Shown here: piece by piece, positions 34,011 through 45,238 of the stretch
Layout: the number at the start of each line of letters is the position of its first letter
Position numbering within the stretch: position 1 is the first letter of the stretch
Origin: Ephemerocybe angulata
Lineage: Eukaryota; Basidiomycota; Agaricomycetes; Agaricales; Psathyrellaceae
Assembly: GCA_013368325.1 (NCBI GenBank)
Contig: JAACJK010000224.1
Coordinates: forward strand, 1-64,000
Reading direction: 5' to 3'
Length of the DNA stretch: 64,000 nucleotides
Made by a program: the position numbers and the translations under genes
The notes under the pieces: model-generated
Database searches by the model: none
What the model saw: only the letters and a program-made list of their open reading frames with translations
Told to the model about the DNA's origin: nothing

Positions 34011-35690
34011 TTACATCACCCATGCGATCGCCTTTCTCGCCTCTTCCGCACGATGCTTCACGACTTCCTCAGTCTCAGGCCCCCAGAGGTCGACCCCTTG
34101 CTTCCGCTCAGTCGCAAGGCCGCTGCATGCCTCAAAATGCTTTTCGGCGTCCTTGTGGTCTAGTACTATGCAGTTTTCGACGCTCAAAGGTTTGGTGTAG
34201 TCCCATCGCACGAGAGTGGGTCTCGCGGGTACTTCATGGGGCGGGATGGCTGAACGGCCACGATACAGGTCTTCGAAGACTAGGGCAACGTCGTCTTCAT
34301 CGATGGGCAGTCGCCTATGATCCCGTTTCAATATCGAAATTATGGGTGATAAGAAAGTGCAACCTACGCGAGAGGCTCCCCAGCGAGCTTCTCCTCCCGG
34401 CGGAGCAGATCGCGATACATGCGTTCGTATAGCTTTTTCCTGTTCTTGATCGGAAGGGGGTTGTTTATGGGTTTGCCGGCCATCTCGCACAAGATGTATG
34501 AAGCAGCGTTCAGACCAAAGATTCCAGGTAGCGGGCCTGGAGGTAATTGTTAGCAGTATTCTGGCTCTCCTGCAGACAAAAATACAGACCGAGAACAGGT
34601 AAGATCCGTACTCTGAAGTCATCAAATGCATTCAGCTCTTTGACTGGCCCCTTCTGGAACTCCTCTTCGGGTAGAGGAAGCAATTTGACGTCTCCGGGAA
34701 CCTCGGTAGAATAGACCACGGGGATCCCTGAGCTGACGCCGAGGAGGCGTAATCGGCGACGAACAGAGCGGGCAAGAGGATCGTAAATCGTGTGCGAGAT
34801 GTCACTAATCTGGATTCGGGTGGGGTCGCATTTAGCCCCAGCGCCCATGGAGGAGAACACCTGGAGGTTCTATGGTTACAAACAGTTCCTTTGAAAGTTG
34901 TGTGACTTCACCCTCACCTTGATACCAGTATCATGGCAGTATTTCAGGAGGTCGACTTTAGTCTGAATATTGTCTATCGCATCTACACGAGGTTTAGGAA
35001 ACTGTCCAAGGAGCAAATCGAATTGGCCTTACCTACTACCCAGTCGTATCCTTCCAGAAGATCTCCGCCGTCTTCTTTGCGCCAGATATCGATGCAGGCG
35101 TCTATATTAGCCCATTTCGCTATACTCTTCAAGGTACGCTCTACACATTTGACCTTTGGGGTACCAACATCTGACAATCCTGCCGTTGCATGACGGTTCA
35201 AGGACGAGAGTGTGACGTAGTCAAAGTCAACCAGGCGTATTTTGGATACACCTCTTTAACATTCTTAGCACAAATAGAGGATCCTCAAAGTCACCGCAAC
35301 TCACGACCGTACGAGCATTACTGCAGCCCAGCTACCAACACCTCCGCATCCAACAACCACCACAGAGCTCCCGCGAATCTTTTGCATGCCTTCGTCTCCG
35401 AAGAACGCGTAATTGCGCGCAAGCTGTTCTCTGAGAAGCTCCTCATCATACTGAAAGTCTTCTACGGAAACCTTTGTGAGCTCCACATCTTCCGCTGCAG
35501 AGTGTAGAAGGACGTCGGGTGAAGCATGTTCTTCGCCCTGAGTGGCAATTGCACGACGAATATCTTGGTCTAGTTGCCGCCGTTTACGTTGCTTAGAGAG
35601 AGCATTCCATGACCAAACTACGCCCGCAGTAGTCACCGAAGCTGCGACGGCTGTCGCTATGAGCTGAGACCGATGAGAGTTAAGAGACAT
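34011..35690 (-). CDS. TCD: tRNA threonylcarbamoyladenosine (t6A) dehydratase, TCD family
   Basis: The protein starts MSLNSHRSQLIATAVAASVT, a short N-terminal membrane helix. In yeast the Tcd1/Tcd2 proteins sit in the mitochondrial outer membrane. An E1-like nucleotide-binding domain follows: SVVVVGCGGVGSWAAVMLVR (GxGGVGS), IRLVDFDYVTLSSLNRHATA, then DAIDNIQTK and the conserved VFSSMGAGAKCDPTRIQI. The C-terminal part includes PLPGIFGLNAASYIL and TLVRWDYTKPLSVENCIVLD. The enzyme uses ATP to cyclise t6A37 to ct6A in ANN-decoding tRNAs (family knowledge). About six exons join in frame. An in-frame non-ATG extension upstream (RKTT) is not used. I do not choose between TCD1 and TCD2. Confidence 0.93.
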
Positions 35691-35957
35691 AGTGGTTTTC
35701 CGCAAACTCTGGCACCAACCAATTGCCCGGGATGGTAGGAAGTCCGGACCAGCCGGACCGCGGCAAAAGCCGGCGTTTAAATTTAAATAACAACCGGGTG
35801 CTGAACACCAAGTTGTGCGCTTACACGCTCATTTCTGCCAAACCCAGTGTAGGCACTCATCTCGGTTCGTGCAAGATTAAAAAGGCCATAGCCTTGCTTC
35901 TAACCTCCTTTGCTCTGTCTAGGAATGTTAAACAAGTGGCGGATCCTCTACTACCCA

Positions 35958-36127
35958 TGTCGGAGATTTCCGTCCCACCGTTATAACAGGTTTTACGTCT
36001 AAAGACGTAAAATACTGTCAAAAAGCCAATTCACGCTTCTAAACAGAATACTGGCGCCCAAAAAATGCCAATTTTGGCGCCAGTTCAGTTGAAAAGCGTG
36101 AATTAGTGGGACGGAAAGTTCCGACAC
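35958..36127. mobile_element. MITE-like palindromic element (about 170 bp)
   Basis: The ends form terminal inverted repeats: 35959-35978 (GTCGGA-GA-TTTCCGTCCCAC) and 36107-36126 match in 18 of 20 positions when one is reverse-complemented. Nested inside are AATTCACGCTT (about 36030) with AAGCGTGAATT (about 36095), and CTGGCGCC with GGCGCCAG. Together they form a long hairpin. An extra small palindrome (TTTTACGTC TAAA GACGTAAAA) lies at about 35993. No ORF is present. I see no clear target-site duplication. It sits between the divergent TCD and P450-2 genes. Confidence 0.75.
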
Positions 36128-36654
36128 ACCGTCCTTACCGGGCGTTCAAGACTCCTTCTGAAAGGAACCTTGGTCGACGGAGGTACAACTAGGAAGACCA
36201 TCCTTTTATTACCCTCGTGGCGTAAACCGAGAGGGGGCGATCGTGAACTCAAACTGACCCCTGGCTTGATCGAGGGATAATGAAAGTCAGTGCCAAGCAG
36301 AACTATGGTGTGTATCACTAACGTTTGTCACTGCACGTTGTTGTCTTGCGTCACAGTCAAGGACACCTCTATGCCGACATATCGAGTCAGAATACCCTTA
36401 TACGCGGGATCACACTGTGTATCCGCATCCCTGGGTTCTACACTAATTCCACTGGGCTTCGCCAGCCTCCCTACATCCGAAGATATGTCGCATTTCGCGA
36501 TCAATAGCGGCTGTTGTCAAAAGCATTTGGCAGTTCAGGATGATAAAGTCACCTGTGGGCCTTCCTCGCCTTCTCGGTGCTTCCCCTGTTCAGTTTTTGT
36601 CTCAGGCTCTGCTGAGATATATAAAATGTCGCGCCCCCGATTGGCAATCATCAA

Positions 36655-39242
36655 ATGCTTCAATCAAACTCCTTGCAAGCTCTGGCAACCTTCACTTTAG
36701 CGTGGGTCGCATGGCGTGTGCTGAGGCGCTTCTTCCGTCCCGACCCCCTCGCCCATGTACCAGGGTTAAACCCACCCTCATGGATTGCAGGTACGTGCCA
36801 GACTATGGTTAATCCCCCGGTAGAAGCGCTCATGTCCTTTATGTATGCAGGCAGTCTGGCGGAGATCTTTCACCCAGATGCCTGGGACTTCCATGATAGC
36901 ATGTCCGAGAAGTGTTGGTCTCCTGCTCCCGTGTGCAACGCCCAGGGCACTGAATAACGTCTTTTGTAGATGGAGGTGTCTTCAAATGCCAGGGATTCTT
37001 TGGAGTGAGTACACAGGATCCTACAACGAATACGCTTGACCTAACCGACATCACCGGCAGGCGCCAGTACTATATGTACACGACCCCACTGCACTTCGCT
37101 ATATTGCAACGAAGGTGGGATGAATCTTTTAAACGTACAGGGTAGATGGCTAAACCCTTGCAGGACCAATCTTTATTTGAAGGAACGGATGATATGATTC
37201 TGTAAGCTCACCGCGAACTTCACGTTTCGGCCCGTCTCATTGAAGTCCATTTCACAGCGCTCAAAAAATCGTGTTCGGGCCTGGGCTGCTCTCGACAATA
37301 GGTATGACATCCCTATTTTCAAAAGACGCGGAATTAAACTAACCTCAACGGCCAGGCAGCGTCCATCGCAAGCAACGGAAGGTGATGAATCCAGTTTTCT
37401 CAACTACACAAGTCCGTGCCCTAAGTTCGTACCTCTCGCCGACCTCTACCGCTACCATCCCCAATTCTTATCATATTTTCGTCTAGGGCCTGTCTCCTAT
37501 GATGTCGCCCATGAGGTGAGTAGTTCCCTCCTTCCCTTTCCTGTACTAGTTCCGGTGATTAACACAAGCCTAGCTGTCCGAAGCCTTATCTCGACAAATA
37601 CCTCAAGGAATGAGTACGGTGAGCCCTTACGAACCACTTAAAGCAGGCGTCTATAACAAGATTCTGACCCTCCCCTCAGTTCGATATGCTGGACTGGATG
37701 GAACGGGTGGTATTGGAAACGACGGCCCGAGGTATTCTTGGCTCGACATTCGATGCCCTCAATGAGACATTAAACCCTCCCTACCTAGTCTCCCTGAAGA
37801 ACTTCATGTGAGTCTCTGGTACCCGTTCCTTTCTATCCCCGTGGACTTGTGTTGACTGCGCGCATTAGCCGTGTTATGACGTTCCCCGAATTCATCTTCC
37901 CCCGTCTCCTAATTCTCCCATACATTTGGAACATTGGACCTGCGTGGCTCCGCCGGTGGCTTGTTGGCGTCCTGCCTTGGAAAAACTTGCACGTATTGAG
38001 GGACATGGTCGATACCATGCACAACACATCGCTTGAACTACTCAGGTCGCGCCAAGGCGGAGTCGATGGACACGAAGCGACAGTCTCTGCCAACGATGGA
38101 GGGAGGCTGGACATCTTAACTGTTCTTCGTAAGCCCCGGATAAGTGCGAATCTCTACGCCTGTACTGAAGTTGGGGCGCTACAGTGAAGGCCAATCTCGC
38201 AGCATCGGAAGAAGATAAAATGAGTGAACCGGAGTTGTTGGGTCAGATAACGTGAATCCTTTGTATTTCTTTCAGTTCCCTCACATATCTGACCTCCCCC
38301 GTAGAACAATAACATTCGGAGCGTTAAGCACGACAGCAAGTGCTCTATCCAGACTCTTATGGGTTCTATGCGAGAACCCAGACGTCCAAGAGAAGGTCCG
38401 ACAAGAGGTGTCAGACGCTCTAAATGGCGGCAGAGATATTGAATACGACGCTCTGATGTCCCTCCCTCTCCTCGATGCTGTCGTCAAAGAAACGTTCCGA
38501 GTGTCAGTCTTAATCTCTCCATGAAATCCACTTCATCGCCCATGCTAACTTCTTGCGCTTAATCACTACAGTTACACTCCTTTACCTCTGATTGTGAAAC
38601 AGTACGATTTTCTTTGCTTCGGCCCCTTCGTGAAAGTGCTAAAAATATTCGCTCAGGTCAACTACCGACACAGTCATCCCGCTATCAAAACCCTACCCAT
38701 CGGCAGACGGAAGTACATTCAGCGAGATCCCAATCGCCCCGAAAACCTACATCGTCGTCGCTTTGAACGCGTGCAACCGCGACCCCGCCATTTGGAGCGA
38801 CGATGCCAGGGAGTGGAAGCCTGAGCGGTGGCTGAAGCCCCTACCTGATACAGTGACCAACGCCAAGATACCCGGGGTGTACTCAAATCAGTACGTTGCG
38901 GACGACCTAACCTTTCTGAGACGACTATTGACCGAGGTTCTCTATGTAGAATGTCTTTCTACGGAGGTCCCAAGGCATGCATCGGATACAAGTTTGCCGA
39001 ATTAGAGATCAGTGCGTCCCTCCTTTCATACCTGCTTAATTCCGGCTAGGTTGCTGAGCCTGAGACTAGAAATCATAATGTCGTTGCTCCTGTCTAAATT
39101 CCGGTTTTCGTTTGGGCATAAGCAAATTATCTGGAAGATGAATGGGATCAATCAACCCATGGTGGCAGCCGACGACGAGCTAGACGACTTTGGTTTACCT
39201 CGTCTTCAAATGCCCCTGCATGTCAGTCTGGTAAATGATTGA
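36655..39242 (+). CDS. Cytochrome P450 monooxygenase (paralog 2)
   Basis: At least 15 short exons join in frame. The N-terminal anchor is LATFTLAWVAWRVLRRFFRP. Intron positions and sequence match the P450 at 16640-19244 throughout (YGGVFKCQGFFG; KQRKVMNPVFSTTQVRAL; GPAWLRRWLVGVLP). K-helix ExxR is ETFR and PERW is present. Two signature positions differ. The I-helix reads FGALSTTAS, so the usual acid before Thr is Ser. The heme loop reads FYGGPKACIG, with Lys where Arg is usual; the axial Cys is kept. No stop or frameshift was found, so this looks like an expressed but altered P450, not a decayed copy. Substrate unknown. A TATATAAAA run lies about 35 bp upstream of the start. Confidence 0.93.
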
Positions 39243-39449
39243 CTGTACTTAACCATATTTATGTTATCATACGAGTAATTGACGAAGAGGGGGCGAGATG
39301 AAGCCATAATTCGTTGAAGTCCATGGTATACAGTTACAATCGCCTTATCGTGAATGGTATGAAGGAGGTTCGAAAACCAGCCTCGCTACGGAGGAGGTGG
39401 CTAAAGACCTGGTTCGTCGAGCCTAATAGGGAACCTTCAGCGGCGTCCT

Positions 39450-41086
39450 CTAAACGAGGGTAGATATCTTCGTGTCATCTCCATTGAACCCACTCGCAGT
39501 CCACTTCGCAATCTCCTCCCATATCGAGTTAAGGACCTTCTTATCCCACCAATTTTCGTTAATCATCAAAGGGTCATGGCAGGCATCCGGCGCCCAATAC
39601 GTCGTAATGTCCACCCCATCCTTAGACATGGCAGCAACCAGAGCGCGCACCTCGCGGACCAACCGCTCGCCGTCGCCACACACCACAATAGTTTTCGGGA
39701 ACGCCGCAAAGAGCGAGGGGAACTGACACGACTTGCGGTAGGGATTATTGCTGTCGTCCCACGGCTCCCCAGTCATCGTCCGCACCATCGGGTTCAGCGC
39801 ATTCGGCGTCCTGTAGAGCTTCATGAAGTGCGGCAGGTTTGGGAGGACTTCTTTCCAGAAATCCCTGCGATGTTGGCCCTCGGGATCTTGGACGACGGTG
39901 TGGCCCCAGCGCTCGAGGACTATAGGCGAGCAGGGCGATACGTATTCGGAGTGGCCGATTTGCATAAGGCGGCGCTCGTCCTCCTGGGTGGTCGGACCGC
40001 CTCCCTTTGGGAAGCCGAGGAAGGTGCGTTGAAGGAGTGCACGGGGCTCCGGGTTGTCTACTAGATAGTCGCTCCATTCGTTCGGGCGCGGGATGTAAGA
40101 GGAGAGCGTCTCGGGTAGGTCATGCGAGGTGTCGCAGGAAGGCTGAGATATACGTCAGTAGAAGTATGTACTCGTCGGGGAAGGGGCTCACAGAGAGGAG
40201 GATCAAACCGTCGGGCATGCGCATGTGCCCTTCGTCTCTCAGCCAACGAGTGAGGGCGAGCACGAGGTTGCCGCCTGAGCTGTCCCCGCAAAGAATGATC
40301 TTGCACTTCTTCCCCATCGTTTCGTACTTCTCGAGGACGTGCTGGTACACCGCCGCGGCGTCTTGAACGACTGCAGGGAACGGTGCGATCTGCAAAAGAC
40401 GGTACTCTACGGAGTACACCTCGTCCAAAATTCCTCTCTGTAAAGGTAAACCATGATTTAAACCGCTCGGTAGGGTGGAATAGAACACGAACTTTAATCA
40501 GGCCTCTAGGGATACGTGAAGTCCTTGACGATTCATGAGCTGACATATGGCAATATCCCCCTCCATGCATGAATATGCCCACAAGGTAGGTCTTGTCATC
40601 CACAGGCGCCTTGGTATCCGGGTTCCCGACATCGCTTTTCCTGTGCACCTTGTCCATGATGGTGTCCTTCATCGACTTGGCTTGCCTAGGCCAGATATAG
40701 CACCCAACTCGAGTAAAGGGGGCTCCCTCCTTAATTATTCCAGTGCGCCATTCCTCCTTCAGCGGTTCGGCCCACTCCCATGTCGTCTCGCTGAGAGTAA
40801 TGTCGGCAGGTTCGAGCGTCGGGTCTCGCGTGCCCCATGTAACGCCAGCAACTTCGGTAACCTTGAAGACCCGCCGAATGAAGTTGACGTAGATGCACTG
40901 GCGGAGGTTCCACGACGCTCTAGGCCGTACAGATCTGGGCATGAAGGTATAGTATACCGCCCACCAGGGAACCATAAGGAGCGTCGTCGTTAAACGCATA
41001 AAGACGTAGCCCGATTTCCATGGTTCTCTGGCGTAGGGTAGATGCTCGTAGTGAGGGTATGGAGGGGTGCTGTCTAGTAGTGGCAT
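39450..41086 (-). CDS. HSL-type alpha/beta hydrolase (lipase/esterase), membrane-associated
   Basis: Three exons (41086-40493, 40437-40192, 40142-39450) sum to 1533 nt, giving 510 residues from MPLLDSTPPYPHYEHLPYA. An upstream in-frame ATG at 41218 would add 44 residues. An N-terminal hydrophobic stretch (LTTTLLMVPWWAVYY) may anchor it. Catalytic features of the hormone-sensitive lipase group are present: oxyanion motif HGGGY, nucleophile elbow GDSSGG, conserved SVEYRLLQIAPFPAVVQDAA, and the late VVCGDGERLVREV and DACHDPLM that supply the acid and His. It hydrolyses ester or amide bonds; the substrate is unknown. Tail-to-tail with P450-2 (207 bp apart), so they do not share a promoter. Confidence 0.92.
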
Positions 41087-41740
41087 GATGTTGAGGAAGG
41101 AGGGTAGCTTGAGCCTGGATGTTATATGTGGGGTGATAGTTGCTCCAACCTCGGATTCCTGTGTTTCCTTGACGTCATTTTCTCGGCTTGAGTGGAGGAA
41201 AGGCCAACCCTTGTCCATTGCATGGAGCAGGGGATACGAAAACACACGGTAGATACAGTGAATAGGACGTCAAATAGCCTAACTTTGGTGAGGTTGGGGC
41301 TGACTTGTGGAAGGCTGGAATTTTGATGACGCATTCGGGTGGGCGCTTACTACGGTGAGAGATCTAATCTAATCAGACTTCCTTATCTCGTCGGAGTCAA
41401 GCCTCAACTATGCAGTCTGCTAGTGGTCCAAACTACTGTCCAGCTAAAACGATGACTGCAGCCTCTGGGCCTTAGATTGTGGCACACCTTCCTATCGACA
41501 TTCCCCGTTTTCTGCAGCCCGAAACTGGATATCTGCATTAATAGCACAATCCCGTAGGAACCGTACGAACATTCCAGAGACAAGGCGTTGTTTCAAACTG
41601 GCGGGAGGTTGGTCGAGAAGTCGTCGCCCGAGGCTTCAAGCTGTTGTTGTTTATCAAACTTGGGAGCTCGAATAAATTATGGGGTGGTATAGTGGTACAA
41701 CAGAGGCAGGTCAGCGATGCGGCAATTACCACAGGCGAAC

Positions 41741-42577
41741 TTATTCTCTCTGGATGAGAGCTAGTAGTCCCAAACCTCCCAATAGCGCATATTTGAGCTG
41801 CGGGCAGTCATTCTATCGTAAAAGAATTGTCAGTACATGCGCAATCAAACTGTTGGGTAACTGAGCTCACCATTGCAATCGTCACATAGCCAACGTACGG
41901 CAAGAATCTGGAAGATAGTAGTTCAATAGACGTTCTATGCCCATGAATAAGAAGATAGCGCACCCTCTAACTTTGCCGACAATGTGCTTCTTTTCAAGCC
42001 ATTCTAGCCCTTGGTAGAGTTCGATATCGTCGACGTAGTTGTTGTCTCCTTTGGTCAAGAGCAGCTGGTTATCCTGCTTCGAGTCCTCTCCAGGCTGTGG
42101 TTTCGACTTTGACTTTGACTTCGTGTACTTGCGGATATCTATGCTCTTGGGTACGTCGTGGGTCTCCATCACTCGATGAACGATAGGAATCTCGGCGCCT
42201 GGGATCTTGTACACAGTGATGTCTCCAGTTTTGTACTGCTCTGACGACGGGTTCGTCAGGAAGAGCAGGTCGCCTCTGTAGAAGGCAGGTTCCATGGATC
42301 CACTATTCACGAGCTAAGCGTTGGCTTTCGTCATAGGTATCGCGGTAACACACCTCAGTACGACGACGATGGGCGATTCAGAGTTGGTTACGATTCCCAG
42401 ACCCTTCCAGATCATCAAGCCAGAGGCAATGACCGATGCAAAGTTGAGAACTTGGAGGAGAACCTGGTAAAGGGCGCACACCGACATCAATCAACCGCAA
42501 TACATTCGTCTTATGAACCCGACACTCACATGGCGGAAACCGAGCCTTCTGAAGGCCTTGAGTTCTTCTGTGAACAT
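41741..42577 (-). CDS. SEC11: Signal peptidase complex catalytic subunit SEC11
   Basis: Five exons (42577-42530, 42463-42354, 42302-41964, 41907-41871, 41812-41741) sum to 606 nt, giving 201 residues. The start is [20 protein letters not shown], the usual SEC11 N-terminus, followed by one membrane helix ([20 protein letters not shown]). The catalytic Ser lies in [16 protein letters not shown], the catalytic His in PIVHRVME, and the essential Asp in [14 protein letters not shown]. It cleaves signal peptides in the ER lumen as part of the signal peptidase complex. Between the His and Asp boxes there is a basic repeat KSKSKSK followed by a polar stretch, a longer linker than in yeast. The C-terminus has [14 protein letters not shown]. 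It is divergent from the F-box gene at 42874 across about 295 bp. Confidence 0.96.
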
Positions 42578-42873
42578 GACGCTGTTCCCCGTTTATGCGC
42601 CGACTTGGTTAAAGATAAAGAGGTCGGAAAGCTGGGGAATGGGCGCGACACGTCGCTTGTTGTGGTTGTTGGGGAAGTTATTGGTGGATCTCGATGCGCC
42701 CACAAAGGGACACGCTACTTTACCCACGCGCTCGATTGACCTTAACCCCGGGATTTGATCTTTCGTTCCGCACCGTGTCGGACGCGACGCGACTCTCCTT
42801 TCGACTTCCACGACGACAGCGAAACCTAGCACATCGAGGCGAAAGCGCTTGACCGAAGCATTAGAAGGCCATA

Positions 42874-44542
42874 ATGAACCGTTGTCTGCAAGCCCCCGAA
42901 ATTTTGCAGCTGATTTGCAACCAGCTTCCGAACGACCAGAAGGAAGATAGGCAACGACTGCGGGCGCTTGCGTTATCGTGCCGTGCTCTGCTAGAACCGG
43001 CTCTGGACCGCTTGTGGTATAAAGTTCACTCTCTTGCCTTCTTTATACCAACTCTACCCGCCTCGATGTGGAAGGTGGAATCAGTCACTCCTGGTTCGCG
43101 TCCCAAATACACTTTAATGGTACAGTAGTTTCTCTCTTAGGTGACCGTGGACACATCTCAAACATTGCTTGATTCAGGGATTGAACCGCGCTATATTAAC
43201 GGCAGACCTCGTCAGATACCTGTCCTACTACGCCCCGCGAATTCAAGAAATCGAATTGGGGGGCCTTACTTCGACGTTCACGGTGGAGGCGTGGCAAGGA
43301 TTACAAGCAGCTACAAGCTGGAAGCCTGGCGCGATGACCCCATATGTTCGTACAATCCGATGGGATTTGTCACCCCGGGGGGATACTTCACTGTCAGAGA
43401 AACAGCTGAACCGAGCATTCCCCTACCTTTCTCTATTCGCCGGGCCGACGACCAAGTCTCTCCATCTTACATTCGACTCCGCGGTGGCTATTCAAATGAC
43501 CTCGGTGCAGGGTGCCCCAAACCTCTGTCAAGCGTTGGAAGAGTTCTCACTGACAAACCTCGCGGGTTATTGGAGTACGAAGGCGTTCATAGGCGACTAC
43601 CTGCAATCGTTTTCTTGGCAAACCCTCAAGGTATTGAAGGTCACTGATGTCGGGCATGAACTCTACCCGTCTCTCTCGAGACTTCCAAATCTTACCACTC
43701 TTGAAATCTCAAATATCCATGGCACAACACCGCACCATTACGATAGCCTGGGTAACCCCGAAACCGATTACATTTCCGCAATCCCTCACGACGCATTCCC
43801 CTCACTTGAAGTCCTGAAACTCAAGTCACAGGAACTCTACTATCTCTCAAATTTTCTGCAGCAACTTCCACCAAATAACCGGCTTCACACACTGAAGTTC
43901 ACGTTGACCTTCATGTACGACGAAGAGCACATTGATACTCTCCTCGAAGCGCTTAAGCACCACTGCAACCCGGAGACCTTCCGAAAGCTCGTTCTCAAAG
44001 AGTCGACTCACCTCGAAGCCGAAGAAAACGAAGACCTGGCCACTTACCCCCGCATCGACATCCTGAGCGCACTCCAGAACTTAACCGCCCTGGAAGTGCT
44101 ATCCGTCAGCTTTGCCACCGAAACCGTCGACCTGCAACCCGACGACATCACAAACATCACAAAATACTGGCCTAACCTCGTTAAACTGAAGATAGACGTG
44201 GACTACCCCAGCACTCGACCCCCTTCAATCAACCACGACGAGCTCCTCGAACTAATCTACGGATGCCCCAATCTCAAGAAGCTTGGCCTTCGCTTCGACG
44301 CCACTCAAATATCTGAGGAGGAGGAAGTGCCTGAGTGCGCGCTATACGACACGCCTGCGCCGATAGAAAAGCTCTGGGTTTGTGATTCGCCCATTATAAG
44401 ACCATCCAACTGGGCCCGGTTCTTCGAAGCACATTGCCCGAAGTTGCGCAAGGGCGCGACACCACTGGAAGTAAACGGCTTACCGAACTACGTGCCCATG
44501 GTCATGTATGAGAGGCGGTGGAACTCGGTGACGGACTGGTGA
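42874..44542 (+). CDS. F-box/LRR-like protein, full-length paralog 2
   Basis: Two exons (42874-43119 and 43178-44542) sum to 1611 nt, giving 536 residues. MNRCLQAPEILQLICNQLPN and ALSCRALLEPALDRLW make up the F-box. After the phase-0 intron comes LTADLVRYLSYYAPRIQEIE, and then LRR-like strands (LPNLTTLEISNI; FPSLEVLKLKSQELYYLSNF; CPNLKKLGLRFDATQIS) and the conserved end KLWVCDSPI ... YERRWNS. It should act as an SCF substrate receptor; target unknown. Intron position and phase match paralogs 1 and 3. It is followed 700 bp later by paralog 3 in the same direction, forming a tandem pair. Spacing suggests separate promoters. Confidence 0.87.
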
Positions 44543-45238
44543 TTTTCTTGTATCAATGCATGGAGGGGAGACTCAAACCAAGAGGATCCGGACATTGTAA
44601 TCAAAATCACTCAATCGATTCGACGTGATTCTTTGCTCTCATACCCTCACACTGACACCGTCTAGGACTCGGAGGGACCGAGAGGGCGACGATCAGGTGA
44701 GTCTGAGCCGTGAAGCGAGCATATCCTGGTGCCTATCGCAGGCCATGAAGAGGGGAAAGGCTGGGTCAATCAGAGGAACCTGAGGTCTCTTGCAGCACCA
44801 TTACTGCGTTTTCTGCATGCACTATTCTGGAAGGTGTTTTAGGTCTATGTGTTCACTTCCCTTTGTGTATGGTGATATAAAGATCACCTCTCGTGTTCCA
44901 AGCGCAGTCGCGCTTGAGTTGCGCTTTCCTTCAGCTACGGTGCGAGAGAGACGATGTCAATGGAGTGGCAAGATGTCTAGTGCTAAGCGCTAAGCGTGTG
45001 TAACTGGATGTAGACCAGCGCGATAGGTAATAGGCAATCCTACCTCACGTACAAGAGAATGCGTATCTACAATTTCTAACTGTACCCCACAGCGCCCTCC
45101 ACGAGTTGCACTGGTCGTGCGGACGTCCGATCAATTGCATCAGAAATCATTTTTTACTAATTACGCCACGTCCGGCGCGACGCAACTCCTTGCTCTCATA
45201 CCACCACACCGTTTGACAACCCTCTCGATCTTCTTCCC
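44543..45238. other. Intergenic stretch between tandem F-box genes
   Basis: No gene supported. TTGCTCTCATACC occurs at about 44634 and again at about 45191 just before the paralog 3 start. This may be a remnant of the duplicated 5' flank. Confidence 0.45.

Noticed and set aside
41675..41720. GGTGGTATAGTGGTACAAC resembling a tRNA-Gly D arm and A box
   Set aside because: No matching B box, anticodon arm or acceptor pairing follows.
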